From: an uncultured Cellvibrio sp.
Lineage (GTDB): Bacteria; Pseudomonadota; Gammaproteobacteria; Pseudomonadales; Cellvibrionaceae
Assembly: GCA_946886255.1 (NCBI GenBank)
Contig: CAMPIG010000336.1
Location: 1-5,399 of the forward strand
Reading direction: 5' to 3'
Length of the DNA: 5,399 nucleotides
Shown here: piece after piece, positions 1-5,399 of the stretch
How the letters are laid out: every line of letters starts with the position of its first letter
Position numbering within the stretch: position 1 is the stretch's first letter
Notes under the pieces: model-generated
What the model was told of the DNA's origin: nothing
Databases searched by the model: none
Seen by the model: only the letters and a program-made list of their open reading frames with translations
Position numbers and translations under genes: made by a program

Positions 1-240
1 CTGAGGTTGTTTTCCATTTAAACATTCTCTCACGCCAGCACTGTCATGTAGTAGCGTCCAATCATCAACATTTCTAATTGTTGACAGGAATATTGTTTGG
101 ATTGGCGCATTGGATATTTTCGAGATCTTAATCTGGCATGGATGCTGCTTTTCTATCAACTACCGGCGATGACAAAACCGGGATATCAAAGCTTGGCTGG
201 CAAAGAGCCTCACGAGCACTGTTACAGAAAGGAGAATAAT
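1..240. other. Non-coding leader upstream of the DUF305 gene
   Basis: I see no convincing gene in this stretch; both strands are broken by stops. It probably holds the promoter of the DUF305 gene. A consensus-like TTGACA lies at 81-86, but no good -10 hexamer sits 16-18 bases downstream (the position reads GGCGCA), so I do not call a promoter. A perfect 6-base inverted repeat (TCAACA 65-70, TGTTGA 79-84) overlaps the TTGACA. An outer imperfect pair (GCGTCCAATC 54-63 against GATTGGCGC 100-108, one bulged T) surrounds it. This could be an operator or a leader hairpin, or chance. Confidence 0.5.
228..234 (+). promoter_or_regulatory. Shine-Dalgarno site of the original DUF305 start
   Basis: AAAGGAG lies six bases before the ATG at 241, an excellent ribosome binding site. 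It identifies 241, not 271, as the ancestral start codon of the DUF305 gene. No comparable site precedes the ATG at 271. Confidence 0.75.
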
Positions 241-270
241 ATGCACATGTCTTACTAGCGTTTCGCGGCC
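241..270 (+). other. Original 5' end of the DUF305 gene, interrupted by in-frame TAG
   Basis: From the ATG at 241 the frame reads MHMSY, then TAG at 256-258, then RFAA, and runs straight into the ATG at 271 of the long open frame. The residues on both sides of the stop continue the N-terminus I remember for related DUF305 membrane proteins, where a Trp or Leu is usual at this position before RFAA. TAG is one base from TGG (Trp) or TTG (Leu), so a point nonsense mutation is the simplest reading. Sequencing error, suppression, or reinitiation at 271 (12 bases after the stop) are the alternatives. Confidence 0.7.
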
Positions 271-696
271 ATGATCGCCACCTCAACTCTGGTGATGTTT
301 GGCTTAATGTATCTTAATACCTACGCAATGGAGCATATTCTGTGGAGCGAGACGCGGGCCTGGATGGCATTGTTAATGGGCTCAGTGATGGCTGTTATCA
401 TGTTGAGTTTTATGTTGAGCATGTACCCCAATAAGGTCATAAACGCGTGTATTTTTATTGGTAGCGTTATTGTGTTTTTGTTATCTCTCTGGCTGGTACG
501 AAGCCAATCCACAGTCGATGATACAGCGTATATGAAAGCGATGATCCCTCATCATTCAATTGCGATCATGACCAGTGAGCGAGCACAAATTAGTGACCCT
601 CGTGTGCGCAAGCTGGCGGATGAAATTATCGCCGCGCAACGCCGCGAAATCTCCGAAATGAAATTTCTCATCAATGACATTGAGGAAGCCCGATGA
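271..696 (+). CDS. DUF305 family membrane protein, start region disrupted
   Basis: The 141-residue open frame has three hydrophobic, probably membrane-spanning segments: about residues 2-19, 31-52 and 57-76. A soluble C-terminal part follows, carrying the DUF305 signature: MIPHH (91-95), SIAIMTSE, a DPRVRKLADEII helix, and AQRREISEM (122-130). In DUF305 proteins the His-His and Met residues are thought to bind metal, and some members bind copper outside the cytoplasm; the exact role of this subfamily is unknown to me. The true start is probably the ATG at 241, which has a strong Shine-Dalgarno site but meets TAG at codon 6. The ATG at 271 is the first start after that stop and would give a protein about ten residues short with TM1 essentially intact. 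The coding part is otherwise undamaged, so the lesion is recent, suppressed, or a base-call error. The gene converges on the TPR gene. Confidence 0.85.
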   Translation: MIATSTLVMFGLMYLNTYAMEHILWSETRAWMALLMGSVMAVIMLSFMLSMYPNKVINACIFIGSVIVFLLSLWLVRSQSTVDDTAYMKAMIPHHSIAIMTSERAQISDPRVRKLADEIIAAQRREISEMKFLINDIEEAR

Positions 697-842
697 AAAA
701 TGATACGTTGCGCAATATAGTCTTTCAGCAAGACTTAATGAACCTCCAACATCTGCCTGGCCTTTTGCGCATAGAGTCCATTTGCGCTGGCGATCTCCAT
801 CAAATACTCGACAGCTCGTGCAGGCTCACCGCAAGCGCGTAA
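693..842 (+). pseudogene. Possible remnant of a gene that followed DUF305
   Basis: An ATG at 693 overlaps the DUF305 stop as ATGA, the usual arrangement of translationally coupled genes. The frame starts MKNDTLRNIVFQQDLM and stays open for 49 codons to TAA at 840-842. From about 735 onward it is antisense to the 3' end of the TPR gene, so only the first 14 codons can be free sequence. It may mark a former neighbour cut off when the - strand operon was joined here, or it may be chance. I recognise no family. Confidence 0.2.
719..735. terminator. Weak hairpin between convergent genes
   Basis: AGTCTT (719-724) and AAGACT (730-735) form a perfect six-base stem with a five-base loop, exactly between the convergent DUF305 and TPR genes. 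It touches the first base of the TPR stop codon. The stem is AT-rich and no T-tract follows on either strand, so it would be a poor intrinsic terminator. The 8-base palindrome TTGCGCAA (708-715) lies beside it. Confidence 0.25.
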
Positions 843-1697
843 AGCAAGCGCCAAATAAAACCGAATGCGTTCATTGGTAGTATCGTTTGTATAGAGTTGT
901 TCCAGTTTTGCCAGCGCCGTAGCTGGATTATCCAGCGATAATTGCAGCACCGCGAGGTCCAGGGATGTCTCCCGGTCTTCCGGGTAATGATGTAACAGTT
1001 TTGCAAAAGCCGCCTCCGCGCGTTGCTTGGCACCCAGGGCTATGTGGACCAATCCGAGATGACGCAAGGCAATATGATCATCCGGTTTAATGTGTAGTGC
1101 ACGTTCTAATGCATTCTGGCAACTACCAAAGTCCTTGCGTAAAAAATAGCAGACGCCTAATTGCGCCCATGCATCTACGTCAGCGGGATTTCGTTGTAAG
1201 ACTTGTTGATAGAGTTCAATCGCTTCGTCAACCCGACCTTGGGCCGCGATAGCCGTTCCCAGTCGCACCATTAAATGTGCAGTGTGCGGACGAATTGCCA
1301 GCGCACGCAACCAACTGTATTCGGCGCGCTGAAAATTTCCCGCATGCAAACAGAATCGTCCGAGGTTGTCCCAGGCTTGCAGGTTATCCGGGGCAATATC
1401 CACCGCCTTTTCGAGGTGTGCCATCCCCTCTTCTGCCGACCCCAGGTTCATCAACACCTGACCAAGATTACTGTGAGCCATGGATAGCTCCGGATTTAAA
1501 TCCAAAGCCGTACGCAAATGTAACAGCGCTTCGTCCCAACGTTGGCACTGACCATAAATAAACCCCAAATTATTATGGGCAGTCGCATTTTCCGCATCCA
1601 CCGTTAGCGCAGCCAGGTAAGCAGACTCTGCTGCTCTCAGATTGCCATTTAAATGCGCTTCTACACCGGCTTTGATTTGTTCAATGGCTGTATTCAT
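735..1697 (-). CDS. Tetratricopeptide repeat (TPR) protein
   Basis: The 320-residue protein is made almost wholly of 34-residue TPR units, about eight to nine, the first near residue 5 and the last ending near 310. The repeat hallmark is plain in NNLG (42-45), SNLG (76-79) and DNLG (about 110-113), each 34 residues apart, followed by W/L..A and ending near NP or KP. No signal peptide or membrane segment is visible, so it is probably cytoplasmic. TPR solenoids bind other proteins or peptides. Its ATG directly abuts the stop codon of the DUF4157 gene (TAAATG), and a GAGG lies nine bases upstream, inside that gene. The two are almost certainly co-transcribed and likely translationally coupled. 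That context suggests, but does not prove, a chaperone or adaptor for the large protein or for an injection particle. The last repeats (after about 243) are more divergent. Confidence 0.92.
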   Translation of the reverse strand: MNTAIEQIKAGVEAHLNGNLRAAESAYLAALTVDAENATAHNNLGFIYGQCQRWDEALLHLRTALDLNPELSMAHSNLGQVLMNLGSAEEGMAHLEKAVDIAPDNLQAWDNLGRFCLHAGNFQRAEYSWLRALAIRPHTAHLMVRLGTAIAAQGRVDEAIELYQQVLQRNPADVDAWAQLGVCYFLRKDFGSCQNALERALHIKPDDHIALRHLGLVHIALGAKQRAEAAFAKLLHHYPEDRETSLDLAVLQLSLDNPATALAKLEQLYTNDTTNERIRFYLALALRACGEPARAVEYLMEIASANGLYAQKARQMLEVH

Positions 1698-2255
1698 TTA
1701 GGCAATCCTCGCAACAAGTCCACGTAGTAATTGATTGGTATCGATGTCCGGCACTTCAAACTCAACATCATCCAGTGAAATATCAAAGGGTTCACCTTCG
1801 CGATAATGAATCGGCAGTCGAATACCGAAACGATAATCGGAGCCGAAGGTATAAGATGCGAATTCCCAACGTTCGTCGTAAACACTGAAGCCCAACGCGC
1901 GCACGCTGACATAGCCACCGATATCAAACGTAAAACTCGGTTGTGCATGCACCGCCACTTCCGCTTCGATATCCAAACCAGTAGCTGGCGTCCAGTCCAC
2001 ATGCACACCGGCTTCTGCTGCGCCTTCGATGCCGAGCGTACCACCAATGTCCAGACCACCGGTCGCACTGGCACCGGTAATACCCAAACCGATGCCCGCA
2101 CGCACCGATAAACGCAAACCGGCATTCGCAGGAATATTTAAATGCGCATCGCCAGTGATATGCGTATCTTCTTCGTGGTCCGGGTTGTAAGTCACACCGA
2201 GGCGTAATTGATCAATAACACCGGGACCAATACCCGCCGTAGCACTCAACCCACC
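1698..2255 (-). other. C-terminal conserved-looking block of the DUF4157 protein
   Basis: Residues about 1030-1214 begin GLSATAGIGPG, continue through LGVTYNP, IPANAGLRL, a Gly/Ala-rich stretch (about 1082-1112), VDWTPATGL, and AQPSFTFDIGGYV, and end in an acidic segment (DDVEFEVPDID) plus a short amphipathic tail. From memory, similar blocks end other large DUF4157 proteins with different middles, so it may be a shared module for packing or loading. GC content here is high compared with the middle of the gene. Confidence 0.5.
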
Positions 2256-5200
2256 ACCGATCTCCGCCACGATGCCGGGGAAAATTGGTGCCTGCACGGC
2301 AATATTGAAAATAGATCGATTGATTTCGCGCCGCGCAAAAATTTCCAGCTCATCGGGCAAACCAATTTCACCGGTTACAGTAATCTCGCCATTCGGTGAA
2401 AACTGCACACCAGCCGTTGCCTGCAACCAAGGTGCAAGCTGCAACGTCAGCGAACCGCCGCCATAAACAATCAGTGGATTGTCCGGCTCGGCGGTTTCTG
2501 TAAGTGTTTGGCCATCTTCGCTTACGCTGCGATTCGTGACGCCGGCGTTGACGCGACCGGATAACATGCCGCGCGAATAATCGGCTTCGATTTCGGCGGT
2601 GAAGGCGCCGTCGTTGTAGCTGACCGTTAATTCTGAGTTGATGCCGGGAATAGAGGGAACAGCAGAACCACTTGCCACAACCTTCCACTCGTCATCTAGT
2701 TTACTCAAGGTTACTTCAACTTCACCCGACTCGATCCCTGGCGTATCTTGATTAAGAGCAAGAGTTCCACCGATAACCAGCCCTTCCTCGTTGTAGGCAA
2801 TATTCAATCCAGCTTCTTCAACCCCAGGAATATTGGGGGAAACTAGCCCACTAGCGGTAAAGCTATTTTCACCAAATCCTACGGTAATTTCGGCTGCCCG
2901 AATGCCTCTAATTTTATCAGGCGAATCGATGCCTATTGTCCCTTCTCCACCAAAGGTATTACTGCGATACCATAAAGACACGCTTGCGCGATCAAATAGT
3001 TCGCTGTCAAAATTAAAATTTCCCTCCGCTGAAAAACCATTCCGTTGAGTGAATCCGGCCGCCAGACTACCGGTTCCTAAATTCGGAACAGAAAAATATA
3101 TAGAACCATCCACACCAAATCCTTGTAGCTTTCCATAAGAAAGACCAATTGAACCAGCGTAGATGTTTAACCCAGGAAAATTCAAATCGAGATTATCCGG
3201 CATGTACTCGGTACGAAAAATAATATCATCACCTAACATTTCCAGTGAAAGATCAAGGTTGGCAAACAGAGGAATAGATGGGGTAATTGCGCCTCCAGCT
3301 GTTACTCCTTCTGCACCGATACTTAGATCCGTAAAAGAGGCGGGGCTGGCGTGGGCAAAATGAGCATCAAGTGAGGAGCGTGGTAATAGGTAGCCAGAGT
3401 ATGGCCCAAGCCCATAAATTGGCATTGTGGTTTGCGCAGTAGCCGGTTGCCAATCCGCCGGCAAATCCCAATTTGCAGTTAATGTCCCGATTTCTATTTC
3501 AGAACCGGAGTTATCCTGTTCGGCAGTGGCATTCAATGCTATAGAAGTAATCTCCAAACCAGCAACGGCACGAGAGGATCGTCCTCTAGGTGCAAATTCA
3601 GTTTGTGTTCGATTGTGCGCAAACCTACCAATTTCGACACCGCCTGGGCCTGATGCCAATACAAAATTTCGATCATTGCCATCAATAAGTGCAGGGGGTG
3701 CTCCTCGCAATGCATTTAAATGGTCAAGAGCGCGAATCTCTTCTAAGGTCCACCACGAGGATTCGCCTTCTGATCGGTCTCCTCCCCTACCTACAACGAC
3801 GTTGTCAAAAATAATGTTATGTTCTCGCAACCAATTATCTGGAGACGGTATTGGTGTCAGGGTATTCAAGTAACTCACTACATTACTATAAATACCATTC
3901 ATAATGATTGCTCCTGATGAGCCATTAGATGGCTGATCCAGGAGTTCCATATTCTCAATACTATTACCTACAGCCGTACGAGAGCCATGAGCACCTGAGG
4001 TTTGCAACTCAATAATGTGATCAACTTGATACTGAGAAATATAATTCCCTCTTCGATCCCACTTTGGAACTTTAATAATACTATTCAAAAAACGTTGCTT
4101 TGGAAAAGATTGTGGGTCGGCCGCGGGGTTAGCAAGACGAAAATTTACTAAGCCATTTTCTGATGCTGGCCAGTTAACAGCTGGAGTCAACGCATGCAGG
4201 CGTGAAACTATATCCTCCTCGGCAATATTTATACTTTGCTTCCACACAGAACTTTGCGCTGGACTACTGCGCGTATAATTCATGACACGCCCCAAGTTAC
4301 CGTCTCGGGCTAATTGACTATACATTGGCAAATGGCGTTGTTTGATAGGTGGAATATTTAATGTAGATAAGGCACGTAATTGTGTCTGTGCCTGTGCATT
4401 TCCATCGGGCGTATCAGCCGGGTAGATAGAACGGTGTAGTTTTCGAATACTGTTTTGTTGTTGAATAACATGCGTCAATTCATGTGCAAGCAATTTCCTC
4501 CCAGCTTCTGTCGTAGGGGCGTATTCGCCGGCGGCGAAGAAAATATCATTGCCTACTGTGAATGCGCGTGCGCTGAGTTGTTTACATAAAGCGTCGGCGT
4601 CACCGCTGGTGTGGATGGATACACGGGAGAAGTCGGCGTGCAGTTTGCCTTCCATGTCCTGACGAATATCGTCGGCCATGGGGTTTCCCTGGCCGCGCAG
4701 GGATTCAATTTTTTGTTCAGTTTCGTCGGCGACGATGGGTGTTTGGGGTGATGCTGCTTCTGTATCGGTTTCTGTATTGGTGGGTTCTTCTTCCTGTCGG
4801 TGAAGTTTGGCTTGCGCGGTAGCATCCTCTTCTTCGCTACGCATTACCGTTGGGTTGGCTTCTTCAAGGTTGTCGCGGAATAATTTGGTTTGCACGGGCT
4901 CGTCCTTGGCGCTTCGATGAAGCTGCGTAGCCAAATTTTCTTCTGCACTTCGTGCGGCTTTCATGTCAAGATTTTCCGCTTCCGCGCGACACAATTTGGT
5001 ACGCGCAGTTTCCGGCTCTTCGCCCATTCGGGAAATTTTTGTTTGCAGGGATTGTGGTTGCTCTGCATTATTTTCTGGTTGGGATGAACCCGGTGGTGCT
5101 GTTTCGTCGGCCGCGCGTGCTACACCTTTTGGCATGCGACTGACTTCATCGGCCACGCGGTCGGCTTCCTGTTCCTGGGTATCGCCCGGCGTGCTGACGG

Positions 5201-5342
5201 CCATCTTGGTTTGCAAGTAAGCTGAACGCATCACCTTACGCTGCGCTGCCGAATCTTTTTTTTCTTCGGCTTGGCGATGGGCCGTTTTACTATCGTGGCT
5301 GCCGGATCTTCCTGAACGCTTTTTTTGTGCAAGTGTTGTCAT
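1698..5342 (-). CDS. eCIS core domain (DUF4157) protein with HNH-like segment and long beta-rich C-terminus
   Basis: This 1214-residue protein is probably cargo or an accessory protein of an extracellular contractile injection system (eCIS), since DUF4157 is a hallmark of such loci. Layout: a basic, Ser-rich start (1-40); a motif LQTKMAVSTPGD with EQEADRVADEV (43-66) common to DUF4157 proteins; seven short TKLxR-like repeats in an acidic linker (about 99-182); DUF4157 (about 222-298) with HELTH at 287-291; a linker with helical segments (about 310-423); an HNH-like signature (D441-H442, N464, N473); then glycine-rich alternating beta sequence (about 595-1180) and a C-terminal tail ending LLRGLVARIA. 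There is no signal peptide, which fits a cytoplasmically loaded cargo. Start: ATG at 5342 with AAGGA eight bases upstream. The TPR gene follows with no gap. The central part, about residues 281-894, is clearly more AT-rich than both ends. The family call is firm; the nuclease function and toxicity are inferred. A structural or adhesion role for the beta region is possible. Confidence 0.9.
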   Translation of the reverse strand: MTTLAQKKRSGRSGSHDSKTAHRQAEEKKDSAAQRKVMRSAYLQTKMAVSTPGDTQEQEADRVADEVSRMPKGVARAADETAPPGSSQPENNAEQPQSLQTKISRMGEEPETARTKLCRAEAENLDMKAARSAEENLATQLHRSAKDEPVQTKLFRDNLEEANPTVMRSEEEDATAQAKLHRQEEEPTNTETDTEAASPQTPIVADETEQKIESLRGQGNPMADDIRQDMEGKLHADFSRVSIHTSGDADALCKQLSARAFTVGNDIFFAAGEYAPTTEAGRKLLAHELTHVIQQQNSIRKLHRSIYPADTPDGNAQAQTQLRALSTLNIPPIKQRHLPMYSQLARDGNLGRVMNYTRSSPAQSSVWKQSINIAEEDIVSRLHALTPAVNWPASENGLVNFRLANPAADPQSFPKQRFLNSIIKVPKWDRRGNYISQYQVDHIIELQTSGAHGSRTAVGNSIENMELLDQPSNGSSGAIIMNGIYSNVVSYLNTLTPIPSPDNWLREHNIIFDNVVVGRGGDRSEGESSWWTLEEIRALDHLNALRGAPPALIDGNDRNFVLASGPGGVEIGRFAHNRTQTEFAPRGRSSRAVAGLEITSIALNATAEQDNSGSEIEIGTLTANWDLPADWQPATAQTTMPIYGLGPYSGYLLPRSSLDAHFAHASPASFTDLSIGAEGVTAGGAITPSIPLFANLDLSLEMLGDDIIFRTEYMPDNLDLNFPGLNIYAGSIGLSYGKLQGFGVDGSIYFSVPNLGTGSLAAGFTQRNGFSAEGNFNFDSELFDRASVSLWYRSNTFGGEGTIGIDSPDKIRGIRAAEITVGFGENSFTASGLVSPNIPGVEEAGLNIAYNEEGLVIGGTLALNQDTPGIESGEVEVTLSKLDDEWKVVASGSAVPSIPGINSELTVSYNDGAFTAEIEADYSRGMLSGRVNAGVTNRSVSEDGQTLTETAEPDNPLIVYGGGSLTLQLAPWLQATAGVQFSPNGEITVTGEIGLPDELEIFARREINRSIFNIAVQAPIFPGIVAEIGGGLSATAGIGPGVIDQLRLGVTYNPDHEEDTHITGDAHLNIPANAGLRLSVRAGIGLGITGASATGGLDIGGTLGIEGAAEAGVHVDWTPATGLDIEAEVAVHAQPSFTFDIGGYVSVRALGFSVYDERWEFASYTFGSDYRFGIRLPIHYREGEPFDISLDDVEFEVPDIDTNQLLRGLVARIA
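1707..1710 (-). promoter_or_regulatory. Ribosome binding site of the TPR gene
   Basis: On the - strand GAGG lies nine bases before the TPR ATG, within the last codons of the upstream gene. With the TAAATG junction it supports the start at 1697 and coupled translation. Confidence 0.55.
2568..2837 (-). repeat. PGI/V beta repeats in the large protein
   Basis: Residues about 836-925 contain three related units of about 29-32 residues: NIPGVEEAGLNIAYNEEG, TPGIESGEVEVTLSKLDDE and SIPGINSELTVSYNDG, each followed by alternating hydrophobic strand sequence. Looser copies occur at FPGLNIYAGSIGLSYG (722-737) and FPGIVAEIGGGL (1021-1032). They look like beta-hairpin building blocks of a barrel, a solenoid or a stacked sheet. 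Confidence 0.55.
3903..4073 (-). other. HNH-like nuclease signature in the DUF4157 protein
   Basis: Residues about 424-480 carry YQVDHIIELQ, then SIENMELLD, then PSNGSSGA. D441-H442, N464 and N473 match the H-N-H/N order and spacing of HNH (beta-beta-alpha metal) endonucleases, where the first His is the general base and the last residue binds the metal. No zinc-knuckle cysteines are present. From memory, similar VDHI-EL...N-LL...N-SG stretches occur in other toxin-like proteins. Activity is unproven; a catalytically dead or structural version is possible. Confidence 0.5.
4449..4679 (-). other. DUF4157 (eCIS core) domain with HELTH motif
   Basis: Residues about 222-298 read from MADDIRQDMEGKLHADFSRVSIHT through ALCKQLSARAFTVGNDIFF and GEYAP to LLAHELTHVIQQQ. 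All the usual family landmarks are present, including the HExxH motif (H287, E288, H291) of zinc metallopeptidases. In this family the motif may serve self-cleavage or release of cargo; whether this copy is active cannot be seen from sequence. Confidence 0.92.
4797..5048 (-). repeat. Seven TKLxR-like short peptide repeats
   Basis: Residues 99-182 contain seven basic-hydrophobic elements, each ending in Arg and followed by an acidic spacer: TKISR, TKLCR, MKAAR, TQLHR, TKLFR, TVMR and AKLHR. The closing arginines are at 105, 119, 131, 143, 156, 168 and 182, a spacing of 12-14 residues. Isolated similar elements occur near residues 36-47 (RKVMRS, LQTKM). QTKLxR-type elements are common in the N-terminal arms of DUF4157 proteins; their job is not known to me. 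The regular spacing suggests a repeated docking peptide. Confidence 0.7.
5133..5207 (-). other. N-terminal PGD-EQEADRVADEV motif
   Basis: Residues 46-70 carry KMAVSTPGD followed by EQEADRVADEVSRM. This short conserved block recurs near the N-terminus of many DUF4157 proteins, well ahead of the domain itself. It is a candidate targeting or packaging signal. Confidence 0.7.
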
Positions 5343-5350
5343 GGTCGGCG

Positions 5351-5355
5351 TCCTT
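5351..5355 (-). promoter_or_regulatory. Ribosome binding site of the DUF4157 gene
   Basis: AAGGA lies eight bases before the ATG at 5342 on the - strand. It overlaps by one base the TAA of the preceding frame (TAAAGGA), an arrangement typical of tightly packed operons. Confidence 0.65.
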
Positions 5356-5399
5356 TACTGTGATGCCAATGACTGCGCCAGATGTTCAAGTTTGGTGGG
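5355..5399 (-). CDS. C-terminal end of an upstream operon gene (partial)
   Basis: Reading in from the right edge on the - strand, the frame PTKLEHLAQSLASQ ends in TAA at 5355-5357, leaving 12 bases before the DUF4157 start. The helical, Ala/Leu/Gln-rich ending and the overlap of its stop with the next ribosome binding site fit a real gene end in the same operon. Only 14 codons are visible, so neither the family nor the reality of the gene can be established here. Confidence 0.4.
   Translation of the reverse strand, partial: PTKLEHLAQSLASQ

Noticed and set aside
30..71. Short - strand frame MLMIGRYYMTVLA
   Set aside because: Only 13 codons, no ribosome binding site, no recognisable family.
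81..86. TTGACA as a full sigma-70 promoter
   Set aside because: No acceptable -10 hexamer at the right distance; GATATT at 113-118 is 26 bases away.
1694..2125. 143-codon - strand open frame overlapping the end of the large gene
   Set aside because: Val/Arg/Cys-rich shadow frame of the conserved C-terminal block, with no plausible start context.
2368..2688. 106-codon - strand open frame inside the large gene
   Set aside because: It is an out-of-frame shadow of the DUF4157 gene; its Arg/Trp/Cys-rich composition is unlike a real protein and it has no supported start.
3427..3873. 148-codon + strand open frame
   Set aside because: It is antisense to the large gene, which is continuous there and carries recognisable sequence; no ribosome binding site or family match.
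4797..5048. Short-period repeat region as a CRISPR array or DNA repeat
   Set aside because: The repetition is at the peptide level only; the DNA copies are degenerate and the frame is coding throughout.
4890..5220. Several + strand open frames opposite the 5' end of the large gene
   Set aside because: All are antisense to the repeat-bearing N-terminal arm, which has clear DUF4157-type motifs; low-stop antisense frames are expected here.

Overview
The window looks like accessory DNA from a gammaproteobacterium of moderate GC content. That placement is an inference: it rests on the gammaproteobacterial look of the DUF305 membrane protein and on general codon use, and I cannot name a genus. Two gene groups converge on each other. 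On the + strand, a 240-base leader is followed by a small DUF305 membrane protein. On the - strand, an operon runs in from the right edge: the last codons of an unidentified gene, then a 1214-residue protein with an eCIS core domain (DUF4157), then a TPR-repeat protein.

The DUF305 gene is damaged or unusual. Its well-placed Shine-Dalgarno sequence and natural ATG (241) lead after only five codons into an in-frame TAG (256-258). The long reading frame resumes at an ATG at 271 that has no ribosome binding site of its own. A short + strand frame begins in an ATGA overlap with the DUF305 stop and runs on into the TPR gene antisense. It is either a remnant of a former downstream gene or chance.

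The large - strand gene dominates the window (1698-5342). Its product reads, in order: a basic N-terminus; a PGD...EQEADRVADEV motif typical of DUF4157 proteins; seven short (Q)TKLxR-like repeats at 12-14 residue spacing in an acidic linker; the DUF4157 domain with an HELTH zinc-protease-type motif; a segment with an HNH-like nuclease signature (VDHIIEL ... ENMELLD ... N); and more than 500 residues of glycine-rich beta-strand sequence ending in a conserved-looking C-terminal block. DUF4157 proteins are strongly associated with extracellular contractile injection systems (phage-tail-like particles), so the likely role is cargo or effector, or a particle-associated protein. The nuclease assignment is an inference from motif layout. 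The middle of the gene (about 2660-4500) is visibly more AT-rich than both ends, as if a variable payload had been exchanged between conserved ends.

The TPR gene starts on the base after the large gene's stop codon (TAAATG), so the two are probably translationally coupled. A scaffold or loading-chaperone role for the TPR protein is plausible but unproven. No injection-system structural genes, immunity gene, tRNA, rRNA, CRISPR array or insertion sequence is visible in the window.
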